From Candidatus Saccharibacteria bacterium oral taxon 488 (GTDB lineage Bacteria; Patescibacteriota; Saccharimonadia; Saccharimonadales; Saccharimonadaceae): a stretch of 64,000 nucleotides of DNA. The translations under genes and the position numbers were made by a program. Where the stretch lies: the NCBI GenBank assembly GCA_005697215.1, contig CP040003.1, positions 825,965-889,964 on the forward strand, given 5' to 3'. The notes under the pieces were generated by a model. The model made no database searches. It worked only from the letters and a program-made list of their open reading frames with translations, and was not told the DNA's origin. This document shows positions 9,185 through 17,571 of the stretch, piece by piece. The number at the start of each line of letters is the position of its first letter. Within the stretch, counting starts at the first letter, position 1.

Positions 9185-11028
9185 CACACCACCTCCACCT
9201 CAACACCTTGCCACTCGGCTTGCAGGAGTAGGTTTACTTTTAGATTTATGTCGTCGTCGCCAAAGGCTCGGTCGAGGAGGATGATGGATGATGGTTTGGT
9301 GGCGAGGATGGCTGTAAATAGTTCCTCTGTCATGGAGTGCGCCAGGCAAATGGCGAGCTTTTCGGACAGGATAAAGCAGAGTTTATCATGCTGATCAATC
9401 TTCGTCAATGGCGAGATGCCACGCTTGAGCAGGAGCTCAGTCAGCAGGTCGTCATCAGTCGTACCCTCCTCTAGCGGGTCAAGGCTGGCGAGCGCCTGCT
9501 GGCGAATCTCCTCTGGGTCAGAAACCAGCTCGTTCCACTGTTTGAAGTTGCTATCACCCACCCGATACGCCCGAAAGCCAAGGTCAAGCGGAGCATTACG
9601 AGAAGCTAACTTGTCCGCCTGGTCAGCACGGATTTTGGCACCCGCCCGGCGGATACGCTCACGAGCAATGTCAGCGATAGTGCGATAGCTGGCTTTATAC
9701 GCCTCCGACTTCTCGTCAGTCAGCTCAGGCAGCTGCACACAAATCCAACGGCGATTGCCGCCGTCTTCGGCGTTAAGTTCAGCAACAGCATGAGCGGTTG
9801 TGCCAGAGCCAGAGAAGAAGTCGAGGATAATATCGTCGTTACTAGTGCATAGGCTTGTTAGCTGCTTGATTAGTTTAACTGACTTTGGATAGTCAAAATA
9901 CGCAACACCGTCAAATAAATCCTTTACTTCTTTTGTTGCATCTTGCGAGTGTCCAACATCAGTATATTTCCAAACTGTCATTGGCGTTACGCCGTCTTTT
10001 ACCTCTGATAAAAATCGTTTATATGCAGGAACATTGTTACCGTCTTTTCCGAACCACACACGGTTATCAGCTATCAATTCACGTGTTTTTTCTTCCGAAA
10101 AACGCCAGGAGTATCCGCTCGGAGGCAATACCCTTCGTCCATTTGGTGTTATAATTTCATAGATATTCTTTGGATTCGCAGGACCTACAGAGAAGTTATC
10201 TGCTTTATATGGGCCACGCGGATCATTGTCTGGATTTTTATATCGTGCATCAGCCTCCTCGTTACGCTTTAATGACAGCCTACCTAGCTGATCAATATTA
10301 CGTGCGAAACAAACGATATAATCATGACTTTCAGAAAAATGATACTTTAGGTTGACTGGCGCATAAGCTCGCTCCCATATAATCTGCGCTACAAAATTCT
10401 CCTCTCCAAATATCTCATTCATCATCAGGCGGAGGTTGTGGACTTCGTTGTCGTCGATACTGACGAAGATGACGCCGTCTTGGCGAAGCAGGTTGCGTGC
10501 CAAGAAGAGGCGTGGATACATCATGTTCAGCCAGTTGCTGTGCTTATGCCCGCCGGTATTGGTGCGCAGGCCGTCATCTCGGACAACATTACCCTCATCA
10601 TCGGTGATGCCTGCCTCTGCCTCATAGCTGCGGCGTGTCTGCTTGAAGTCGTCATTGTAGATGAAATCATTGCCAGTGTTGTAGGGCGGGTCGATATAAA
10701 TCATCTTGACCTTGCCGTAATACGCCTTGTGCAAGATCTTCAGCGTCGCCAGATTGTCGCCCTCGATAAACATATTGCCCGTCGTATCCCAATCGACGGA
10801 ATTCGCCCGGTCGGGGTGGAGCGTCTGAACGGTCTTCTCCTGGATGGTAGCGAAGACGTCGCTCTTGCCCTTCCAGCCAAGCCCATAGCGCTCACCCAGA
10901 TCAACCGCCTCACCCAGAGTCGCCTGGAGCTTCTGCCAGTCGATCTTACCTTCGGTGATTACCTCGGGGAAGAGCTGCTTGAGCTTATCAATCTGTTGCT
11001 GATGTATATTGTCGTTGTAGCCGTTCAT
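9184..11028 (-). CDS. Type III DNA methyltransferase, Mod subunit
   Basis: 614 residues. It is a beta-class amino-methyltransferase: motif IV DPPYNTG at 113-119 comes before the SAM-binding motif FFSGSGT at 404-410. The target recognition region lies between them (about 200-350), which is the type III Mod order. It should make N6-methyladenine at an asymmetric site and guide Res. GAGAGGTG precedes the ATG, which starts just after the Fic stop. There is no simple-sequence repeat suggesting phase variation. Confidence 0.93.
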   Translation of the reverse strand: MNGYNDNIHQQQIDKLKQLFPEVITEGKIDWQKLQATLGEAVDLGERYGLGWKGKSDVFATIQEKTVQTLHPDRANSVDWDTTGNMFIEGDNLATLKILHKAYYGKVKMIYIDPPYNTGNDFIYNDDFKQTRRSYEAEAGITDDEGNVVRDDGLRTNTGGHKHSNWLNMMYPRLFLARNLLRQDGVIFVSIDDNEVHNLRLMMNEIFGEENFVAQIIWERAYAPVNLKYHFSESHDYIVCFARNIDQLGRLSLKRNEEADARYKNPDNDPRGPYKADNFSVGPANPKNIYEIITPNGRRVLPPSGYSWRFSEEKTRELIADNRVWFGKDGNNVPAYKRFLSEVKDGVTPMTVWKYTDVGHSQDATKEVKDLFDGVAYFDYPKSVKLIKQLTSLCTSNDDIILDFFSGSGTTAHAVAELNAEDGGNRRWICVQLPELTDEKSEAYKASYRTIADIARERIRRAGAKIRADQADKLASRNAPLDLGFRAYRVGDSNFKQWNELVSDPEEIRQQALASLDPLEEGTTDDDLLTELLLKRGISPLTKIDQHDKLCFILSEKLAICLAHSMTEELFTAILATKPSSIILLDRAFGDDDINLKVNLLLQAEWQGVEVEVV

Positions 11029-11029
11029 T

Positions 11030-12163
11030 CTACACCTCTCTTGCCTCTGTTTTTATGATTGCCGCTTTTTTAGGCTCCATATGTCTTTTATTCTCAATCA
11101 AGGCAAGCAATTTATGGTTCACGTAGTACATATATCTACCCTGTTTAACATTAGTGAGTAAGCCTATTTCTTCAAGTTTTCTCAAATATTTACTTGAGGT
11201 AATATAGTGCGATCCCATATCCTTTGCTAGCTGAAACGGTGTTCGAACTGGCTTTGCAAAGATAGCATTAAGTAGTTCATTAGTATATATACTCGGCAAC
11301 TTCGTACGGACCTGATCTCGGTATTCTTCTTGTAATTCCTGAATTCGCTGAAGTAATGCAAAGCTATGATTAGCCTGAGTAGTAAACGCCTTTAACATAA
11401 AGCGCACAAAATCTTCCAAATTACCTTCTGAAGTAACAGCTCGTAGTAGTTTATAGTACTGTGACTTATGCGCATTAATATACTGACTGACATGAACGAC
11501 CGGCACATCGAGCAGTCCTGCGTTAATAAAATGAAGATTAATCAACATACGACCAGTACGACCATTACCATCCTCAAACGGGTGAATCGCCTCAAATTGA
11601 TAATGTCCAGCAGCAGCTAATAATAGTGGGTCAACTTGCTTATTGTTGTTTACAAGTTTTTCCCACTCGGCAATAAGATTCGGAATATCTGATGCCACAG
11701 GAGGGGTATAATGAACCTTACCTCGACCGTCACCAATCACCACTGGTAATCTTCGAAAACCTTCAACGCCATCAGGAACAAGTTTATGCTGAATGCCAGT
11801 AATGATACGGTGCGTAAGGCCATATTTTTCAATATGATTATATCCCCAACGAGAAGCTGATAGATAATTTACAACCAGCTGGCTACTAGACTTACTTTCA
11901 ACATCTGGCGCTATTTGACGTTGCATAACCTCAAGCAATGTAGTGTTAATATTTTCAACCTCGGAGCTTTCAACCGCTTCTTTGATAAAAATAGGATTCA
12001 TGAGCATGGCACTTGTTTGCGGTAGGCCTCTCAGATAACCTTTTAGCTGTGCCATAGCTATATTCGCCTTAGTTAATTCCTGTAATACATTTGCTTGCAC
12101 TTCAAGCAACGTATCTTTTGATATCTGCGGTAATTTATATGGTACCTCTGGGTTATAACTCAT
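11030..12163 (-). CDS. Fic family protein (likely AMP transferase), first gene of the R-M operon
   Basis: 377 residues with the full Fic motif HPFEDGNGRTGR at 194-205. The N-terminal helix bears SSEVEN at 66-71, which fits the (S/T)xxxE(G/N) inhibitory motif of class II Fic proteins. A winged-helix-like C-terminus (about 295-360, FQLAKDMGSHYITSSKYLRKLEE) is common in this subfamily. Fic enzymes transfer AMP or other nucleotides to protein targets. The start has a TATACT box 6 nt upstream. Mod follows after 1 bp, so Fic leads the whole operon. Confidence 0.92.
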   Translation of the reverse strand: MSYNPEVPYKLPQISKDTLLEVQANVLQELTKANIAMAQLKGYLRGLPQTSAMLMNPIFIKEAVESSEVENINTTLLEVMQRQIAPDVESKSSSQLVVNYLSASRWGYNHIEKYGLTHRIITGIQHKLVPDGVEGFRRLPVVIGDGRGKVHYTPPVASDIPNLIAEWEKLVNNNKQVDPLLLAAAGHYQFEAIHPFEDGNGRTGRMLINLHFINAGLLDVPVVHVSQYINAHKSQYYKLLRAVTSEGNLEDFVRFMLKAFTTQANHSFALLQRIQELQEEYRDQVRTKLPSIYTNELLNAIFAKPVRTPFQLAKDMGSHYITSSKYLRKLEEIGLLTNVKQGRYMYYVNHKLLALIENKRHMEPKKAAIIKTEAREV

Positions 12164-12169
12164 AATTTA

Positions 12170-12175
12170 AGTATA
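12170..12175 (-). promoter_or_regulatory. -10 box for the Fic/type III R-M operon
   Basis: TATACT on the minus strand ends 6 nt before the Fic ATG, placing the predicted transcription start at or next to the A of the start codon. No strong -35 is evident. The nearest copy of the TTTATGTAT element (12180-12188) lies 4 bp upstream of the box. Confidence 0.6.
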
Positions 12176-12179
12176 TACC

Positions 12180-12260
12180 ATACATAAACAAATGGGAAGT
12201 TTTTTTATGTATTATCGTTAATAGGTTAACGGTATTTATGTATCACTCATGATACATAAA
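12180..12260. promoter_or_regulatory. Operator-like cluster of four TTTATGTAT elements
   Basis: The 9-mer TTTATGTAT occurs four times in 81 bp: 12180-12188 (minus), 12204-12212 (plus), 12235-12243 (plus) and 12252-12260 (minus). The last two form a perfect inverted repeat with 11-bp arms (TTTATGTATCA, 12235-12245 and 12250-12260) and a 4-bp centre. The cluster lies just upstream of the Fic promoter and beyond the radC stop. No T-run follows, so an operator is more likely than a terminator. The cognate regulator is unknown; RhuM or the Fic winged helix are candidates. Confidence 0.65.
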
Positions 12261-12264
12261 AGCA

Positions 12265-12921
12265 CTAGTTATTTGTGTGATGTATCGAAATATACGACAG
12301 TTTAGTAACAACAATATGATCATTAAGCGTAATACCGAGCAATTTTCCCGCTTCTGCTAGCCTATTCGTGACATCTTTATCAGCCTGACTCGCCTCCAAA
12401 CTCCCGCTCGGATGATTATGCGCCACGATGATACTGGCGGCGCGGTCGGCGATGGCGTCGGCGAAGACCTCGCGCGGGTGCACCAGACTGGCCGTCAGCG
12501 TGCCGATGGTCACCACCCGCTTGGCGATCAAACGATTGGCGCCGTCCAGTGTCAGGCAGACGAAATATTCCTGCTTTTTGTCGCGAATGTCGGCCAGCAG
12601 CTCGACGGCCTTTTCTGGGCTGTCGATGATTGGTTGGTCGCTATCCAGCAAGTACCGCCGCGCCAGTTCCAAACTCGCCACAATCACCGGAATTTTCGCT
12701 TCACCCAAACCAACCACACTGCTCAGATCATCATACGAAACATCACCGCCTTTTTGACGCAAAATTTTCAGCACTTCGCGCGCAATTTTACCGACATCGG
12801 CCTGTTTATTGCCGCTACCGATAATCGCCATCAACAACTCCAAGTCGCTCAGCCGCGCCGTACCGTAACGCGCCAATTTCTCGCGCGGACGGTCGATTTT
12901 CGGCTTGTCGAGCACCTTCAT
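12265..12921 (-). CDS. radC: RadC family JAB1/MPN protein
   Basis: 218 residues. It has the N-terminal RadC helix-hairpin-helix-like region (ARYGTARLSDLELLMAIIGSG) and the C-terminal JAMM metal site HNHPSG at 168-173 with the downstream S/D residues (EASQADKD). Historically linked to DNA repair, though its function is uncertain; RadC genes are often near mobile DNA. TATAAT lies 6 nt before the ATG, predicting a leaderless transcript divergent from the hydrolase gene. Confidence 0.92.
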   Translation of the reverse strand: MKVLDKPKIDRPREKLARYGTARLSDLELLMAIIGSGNKQADVGKIAREVLKILRQKGGDVSYDDLSSVVGLGEAKIPVIVASLELARRYLLDSDQPIIDSPEKAVELLADIRDKKQEYFVCLTLDGANRLIAKRVVTIGTLTASLVHPREVFADAIADRAASIIVAHNHPSGSLEASQADKDVTNRLAEAGKLLGITLNDHIVVTKLSYISIHHTNN

Positions 12922-12927
12922 AATCTT

Positions 12928-12956
12928 ATTATATCAAGCTCTCGCCATGCTATACT
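12928..12956. promoter_or_regulatory. Back-to-back promoters for radC and the alpha/beta hydrolase
   Basis: Minus strand: TATAAT at 12928-12933, 6 nt before the radC ATG. Plus strand: TATACT at 12951-12956, 7 nt before the ATG at 12964. Only 42 bp separate the two start codons, so both mRNAs would have to begin at or very near their start codons. Confidence 0.65.
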
Positions 12957-12963
12957 AGGGCCA

Positions 12964-13836
12964 ATGCGACGGCAAACTATTTCCTTTTCTTACAATTCTC
13001 ACACCATACCGTGCGAAATACTTTTCACGAGTGATGACATGTCGTTTGATACAATTCTTTTGCTTGGTAGCGGCCAAGTTGAGCAAATATTTCACCGGGT
13101 GGCACAGATATGCCCACCCAACATCGCCGTCGTTCAGGGTGCACCCCACTGGCTTATTACCGAAGATAATGCTAACAATTTTATGGCTACCTTTGTAAAA
13201 CAAGTGCTTGACTTTTTGTTAGCACACGCTCAAAATCAGCTTCACATCATCGCCGAGTCACAGGCCGCCCCGCCAACAATGTTTTGTTGTGCGCAGCCAA
13301 AGTATCTGTCGCGTCTCAGTCATCTCAGTCTCATTCAACCACTTGGGCTAACTCATAACTATTACCAATCCCGCCGGCGCGTTATCACGTTATTTCGACG
13401 GCGCGTAGCAAGAAATATGTTGCGTCAATTCGGATCGCTTCTCACTGACAAATATATGCGGCGTAATTATCGCACCGTCATGAAGCGAGTTAATCTTACT
13501 AACGCCACAATCAAGCACCAATTTGTCCATGGATTATCTGTTAATAGCTTCAGCGACCTTCAGCAGGTTCATCGTCACAATCGCCGCATCGTCATAATAT
13601 CAGGAAAGCATGACACGCTATTTCCACTTCGTATCATAAAACAAAATCTTACCAAATATCAATTACCAATCCCTGTGATCCGCGTGCCTCGCGTAGCTCA
13701 TTCATCGCTGGCCACGCGCCAAGGCTATCGGCTGCTCAAAATCGCCCTGGCTTGTCGACCGCGCGCCACGCACATCGCCACCACCAACACACCGACCAGT
13801 CGCGATACCAATGACGCATCATCCGCACCAGATTGA
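12964..13836 (+). CDS. Alpha/beta hydrolase-like protein
   Basis: 290 residues from the ATG placed 7 nt after a TATACT box. The frame is open further left but runs antisense to radC and is not used. Visible triad candidates are the Ser in IIAESQAAP (a degenerate nucleophile elbow), the Asp in SGKHDTLFP, and the His in VPRVAHSSL, in the usual order and spacing for an alpha/beta hydrolase. The substrate cannot be told. The last 112 bp overlap the 3' end of the convergent acidic-protein gene, and the final ~25 residues (Thr/Ser/Ala-rich) look like a run-on tail. Confidence 0.7.
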   Translation: MRRQTISFSYNSHTIPCEILFTSDDMSFDTILLLGSGQVEQIFHRVAQICPPNIAVVQGAPHWLITEDNANNFMATFVKQVLDFLLAHAQNQLHIIAESQAAPPTMFCCAQPKYLSRLSHLSLIQPLGLTHNYYQSRRRVITLFRRRVARNMLRQFGSLLTDKYMRRNYRTVMKRVNLTNATIKHQFVHGLSVNSFSDLQQVHRHNRRIVIISGKHDTLFPLRIIKQNLTKYQLPIPVIRVPRVAHSSLATRQGYRLLKIALACRPRATHIATTNTPTSRDTNDASSAPD

Positions 13837-16184
13837 ATTGTTGCCGTAGCTTCCTCTTCCGGATTCAGCCGACTGTCATCCATCCATAAGCCGGAGGGTG
13901 GGTGGTTGTTGACAATCAAGACATTGTCACTCACGGCGCTCATTTCGCTATCATAACCGTAATTGTTAACCGCGCCAGCAACCGCCAAATCGTTCTGCTC
14001 GCCCAGTTCAGACTCTACCGCCTCGTCCAACTCAGCATCAGGTATTAGCTCAACGGCTGGTGAGGTGGAAGTAACTATCTGCTCCTCTAACTCATAATCA
14101 TCATTGGTGATTTCAGGCACTGATGATGTCTTGAAGTTGTCCAATTGCCCCACAGAATCCATATCAACACCAATCTCGTCGTCTACAGAGAGTTTCAAAT
14201 CACCATATTCTTCACGCACCGTAGTTGCCTCCATTGGCGGCGCAATCATCACCACTTCAGCCGAAGATACTCCCGGCTCTACTACTGGCAACTGTTGTTC
14301 GACAAAAAACACCATACCCTCCTCAGCCCAAACTTCGCCATCCTCCTCATAATCACACTCTACCGCCACATGGTTATGATCAAGTTGTTTAATCAGGGAA
14401 GTCTGCGCCTCATAAACCCTTTGGTCTACTACCAATTTCTCGTTCAATTCTGGCGGCAGATCAATTTGACTTTTACCCTCGCTAACCGCAACGACAGCAG
14501 CTGGCAAGGTTACATTCATCACATCTAGTTCTACCATCTCATTAGCCTCATGTGTCGCCTCTATAACCTCATGTGTCGTAGGCTTGTTAATAACATCGGG
14601 CCGTGTCGGGCTGCGATCAACCGCACATTCCTTACCCACAGAAAGCAAGCTCTCGCCATATTCAACGATATCTTGAGTTGATAATGGCACAATCGCCGGC
14701 TGATCAGGCTGCTCTTTCGCTGGAATTGATGCGGTCGCATTAACCATCTTTTCAATAGACGTCTCGTTTGTTTCGTATTCCGCCGATACGTTAACGGCGT
14801 CCTCTTGCGCCTGAGACGACGGTACATTAGTTGCGGTTGGAGTTACGCGCTTAGACTGTTCGACATCAACGCCATCGGTCGATTCAACAAAATTATTATA
14901 ATCCGGCGCCGCATCTATATTAATCTCGCTAGATTGAGCGTCTGTTGATGCTTTCGTGCCAGAATTATCAATTGGCCCCGTGGTCGCAGATTCATCCGCC
15001 TTTACCGCCTCAAACTGCGCTGCCAAGTGCTGCTGCTCGGAAACTGGCGTAGCACTTTCATCATTTTCTGCTACCCGGCTCGGCTCAGAATTGGCTGATT
15101 TTGACCCTGCTATAACCAAATCATTTTCTTTTTGACGTTCAATTGATGGAGTTGTTACGCTTGACGGTCCAGTAGTTTCATCGCCATCATATGTATTTTC
15201 TACAACATTAGCGATAGCCTTATCCTCGCTAACCATAGGATAAGCTGTTTCATTTTTCAGCGGATTGCGATTCTCATCACCAGTTTGAGCATCCTTATTT
15301 ATCTCTAATGGTACTGGCGCAGCTCCCGCCTGCGCCGGTGTATCTAGGGGTTCTAGCGTCAGCTGTTTGTTATCATCATCTGCATCAGAAGTGGCATCAA
15401 TGACGCGCGGCTTCGCATCTGTTGAAGAATTACTCGCCTCTGCCGCTCCGGTAAAATACCCTTCGTCAGAAATTTTGCTAGCACTTTCTGGCCGAGATTC
15501 TCCGACATCTTTAGTATCGTCAGCGATAGTTTCTGGGGTTGTTTTTAGTCCAAAGAATGGCGCTTCTGCCGCTTCAGTATCCATATCTTCGCCCGAAGTT
15601 CCGACCGGCTCGCTAGTCGAAGCTTTACTTTCTTGTTCCTGCGGCGTGATCTTCTCAGTTGACCCATCTGTCTTGTCGGCGCTAGTTTCAATCACTCTTG
15701 GACTATCAGCAATTGGCAGTTCCCTGCCATCAAAGTCGTCAGGTAAGGGCCGTGCCCAGACAATCTCGCCCGGCGCGTCGTCTTCTCGGAGTAATTGCTC
15801 TAGGGTGCTTAGCTGTTCCCCGGGCTGAAGTTCAGTATTGTCTGCCATCATTGCGGCTTGACGCTCTTCACAAAATTGTCTGAGACCGCAGCCAATACAA
15901 GCAATCGTCCCATACTTTTGACACTGCTCGGGATTGACTGGTGCTGATGTTTCTTTTGATTCGGGTTTGCTGTTTGTAACAGTGTTGAGTTCTGCCTCAC
16001 CGCTGGCCACCGCCACCAAATCAAGACTGCTTGCCGCCTCGTCTGTATCAGCACCACCTGCTTCGCCAGCACCAGACGAAAAATTGTCACTCTCAGCACC
16101 ACTCCTCAACGACGAAAACACATCAAAACCATCACCGTCAATTCCTGTCGGTGATAATTCTACTGTAGTCGTCGCCTCAATCAT
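13725..16184 (-). CDS. Long acidic low-complexity protein with Cys4 cluster, nrd operon
   Basis: 819 residues, rich in Glu/Asp/Thr/Ser/Ala/Val and probably largely disordered. Near the N-terminus four Cys lie at 88, 96, 99 and 105 (C-x7-C-x2-C-x5-C, core IACIGCGLRQFC), able to bind zinc or an Fe-S cluster. One hydrophobic stretch near the C-terminus (LVGVLVVAMCVA) followed by basic residues could be a tail anchor, leaving the acidic part on one side of the membrane. It starts within the stop of the flavin reductase gene (ATGA overlap), so it belongs to the nrdDG transcript. Function unknown; no known family recognised. Confidence 0.7.
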   Translation of the reverse strand: MIEATTTVELSPTGIDGDGFDVFSSLRSGAESDNFSSGAGEAGGADTDEAASSLDLVAVASGEAELNTVTNSKPESKETSAPVNPEQCQKYGTIACIGCGLRQFCEERQAAMMADNTELQPGEQLSTLEQLLREDDAPGEIVWARPLPDDFDGRELPIADSPRVIETSADKTDGSTEKITPQEQESKASTSEPVGTSGEDMDTEAAEAPFFGLKTTPETIADDTKDVGESRPESASKISDEGYFTGAAEASNSSTDAKPRVIDATSDADDDNKQLTLEPLDTPAQAGAAPVPLEINKDAQTGDENRNPLKNETAYPMVSEDKAIANVVENTYDGDETTGPSSVTTPSIERQKENDLVIAGSKSANSEPSRVAENDESATPVSEQQHLAAQFEAVKADESATTGPIDNSGTKASTDAQSSEINIDAAPDYNNFVESTDGVDVEQSKRVTPTATNVPSSQAQEDAVNVSAEYETNETSIEKMVNATASIPAKEQPDQPAIVPLSTQDIVEYGESLLSVGKECAVDRSPTRPDVINKPTTHEVIEATHEANEMVELDVMNVTLPAAVVAVSEGKSQIDLPPELNEKLVVDQRVYEAQTSLIKQLDHNHVAVECDYEEDGEVWAEEGMVFFVEQQLPVVEPGVSSAEVVMIAPPMEATTVREEYGDLKLSVDDEIGVDMDSVGQLDNFKTSSVPEITNDDYELEEQIVTSTSPAVELIPDAELDEAVESELGEQNDLAVAGAVNNYGYDSEMSAVSDNVLIVNNHPPSGLWMDDSRLNPEEEATATIQSGADDASLVSRLVGVLVVAMCVARGRQARAILSSR

Positions 16185-16843
16185 TGTTCAAAAAATGTCT
16201 CCGTTGAAATATGTGATTCATCAACGCCAGCGGCAGTTAGTTTTTGCCAAACATCGCGCACAAATGGCAGGCTGCCACAAACCAGAAAATGCGCATCATT
16301 TGGCACTTCACTCACAATTTTAGCCACCTCAAACCGTCCATTATGCCAGCCGTCTCGTTCCTCAACCTGCTGGCGGGTACTAAACTTTTTGACCGTAATA
16401 TTTGATGCTACCAACTCCTCCGAGAACACCATATATTCTGGCGATTTTTGACTGAAATAGAGAAAGGTCGGCTGCTGGGCGTCCGCCAAAATACTCCAAA
16501 TTGGACTCAGCCCGCACCCTGCCGCAATGCCGACCAATGGCCGCTCAGTCTGCGGATTGAAATCGCCGTACGCCCGGCTAATCTGCAGTGTGTCACCAAC
16601 CTGGCGTGAACACAAATAGCTGGAGAATTCACCGCCAACATTTTTCACGGTAATTGACATCAATTCCTCGTGCGGGCGCGAAGAAATACTATAGGCCTTG
16701 CCTTCGCGCACCTGGCTGCCCTCGATGAACACCGTGATGTATTGCCCCGCCATAAAGTCAAACGGCCGCGCAACATACAGTGTCGTCACCTCGGGGTTTT
16801 CCTGGCGCACCCGCACAATTTCGACAGTTAGTGAATCACGCAT
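16181..16843 (-). CDS. Ferredoxin-NADP reductase-like flavoprotein
   Basis: 220 residues with the FNR fold: an FAD-binding barrel with GKAYSISSRP (variant of RxYS), then a nucleotide-binding half with GIAAGCGLSPI and the C-terminal VCGSLPFV motif. No separate 2Fe-2S domain is present. It overlaps nrdG by 16 bp. NrdG must be reduced through a flavodoxin or ferredoxin, so this protein is a plausible electron donor for class III RNR activation. That role is inferred from the operon, not shown by the sequence. Confidence 0.85.
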   Translation of the reverse strand: MRDSLTVEIVRVRQENPEVTTLYVARPFDFMAGQYITVFIEGSQVREGKAYSISSRPHEELMSITVKNVGGEFSSYLCSRQVGDTLQISRAYGDFNPQTERPLVGIAAGCGLSPIWSILADAQQPTFLYFSQKSPEYMVFSEELVASNITVKKFSTRQQVEERDGWHNGRFEVAKIVSEVPNDAHFLVCGSLPFVRDVWQKLTAAGVDESHISTETFFEQ

Positions 16844-17571
16844 TCCTCGACATACCTTTCCATTATTTTTTGAGCGGCTCTAAATTCTTCATCAGTAAAG
16901 GTGTGGTAGTTGGCAAATTTCGGGCTAATGGTTGTACCGGTGCGAAAATGCTGCAAGGCAAATCGCTTGGCGCCTTTGACTAGCTCGCCAATCTTTTCAA
17001 AATCCGCTACCTCCAACTGCTCGCGGACGATCGTCGTTCGAAATTCATGACCAATTCCTGAGTCAATCATCAACCGCACGTTCTCCTTGATGGCTTCCAG
17101 ATCAATCGGCCGCGCCGCAATCTCTACGTATTTTTCCAGCGGCCCCTTGACGTCCATAGCGATAAAGTCAATCGTCCCCTCCTCGACCATGCCGCGCACC
17201 ATGTCAGGATGCGTGCCGTTAGTGTCCAGCTTGACATCAAAACCTAGGTTCTTGATCATCCGGCACAGCACCGGCAAATCTTCGTTAACCGTCGGCTCGC
17301 CGCCAGAAATCACCACGCCGTCTAGCTTGCCGATGCGCGATTTCAGAAAAATCATCGCCTCCTCGACCGGGATGCTCGGCGCTAACCGCTCGGGTAGTAC
17401 CAGCTCCGGATTATGGCAATAGCCGCAGCGCATATTGCAGCCGGAGAGAAACAGCGCTGCCGCCACATGCCCTGGATAGTCCACCAGCGACAGCTTCTGA
17501 ATCCCGCCAATCGCCACCTTAAGCTGGGATAGCGACGGCGCTAGCTCGCTGGTGTTCGGCGGCATCGTCAT
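16828..17571 (-). CDS. nrdG: Anaerobic RNR activating radical SAM protein
   Basis: 247 residues. The radical SAM cluster motif CNMRCGYC has Cys at 45, 49 and 52, followed by a GGEPT motif. It resembles the pyruvate-formate-lyase/NrdG activase family in which 'QKLSLVDYPG' precedes the cluster. It generates the glycyl radical on NrdD. The start at 17571 overlaps the nrdD 3' end by 53 bp; a GTG near 17517 is an alternative start that would shorten the protein by 18 residues. Confidence 0.92.
   Translation of the reverse strand: MTMPPNTSELAPSLSQLKVAIGGIQKLSLVDYPGHVAAALFLSGCNMRCGYCHNPELVLPERLAPSIPVEEAMIFLKSRIGKLDGVVISGGEPTVNEDLPVLCRMIKNLGFDVKLDTNGTHPDMVRGMVEEGTIDFIAMDVKGPLEKYVEIAARPIDLEAIKENVRLMIDSGIGHEFRTTIVREQLEVADFEKIGELVKGAKRFALQHFRTGTTISPKFANYHTFTDEEFRAAQKIMERYVEECVIH

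Noticed and set aside
12235-12260. Perfect palindrome as radC terminator
   Set aside because: It is AT-rich, has no following T-run and shares its half-site with two more upstream copies, so an operator fits better.
12412-12963. Upstream in-frame extension of the alpha/beta hydrolase (184 extra codons)
   Set aside because: It runs antisense through radC, gives low-complexity sequence with no domain, and the promoter evidence puts the start at 12964.
15367-15828. 153-aa Ser/Leu-rich plus-strand frame
   Set aside because: Antisense to the low-complexity acidic gene; composition is explained by its Glu/Ala codons.
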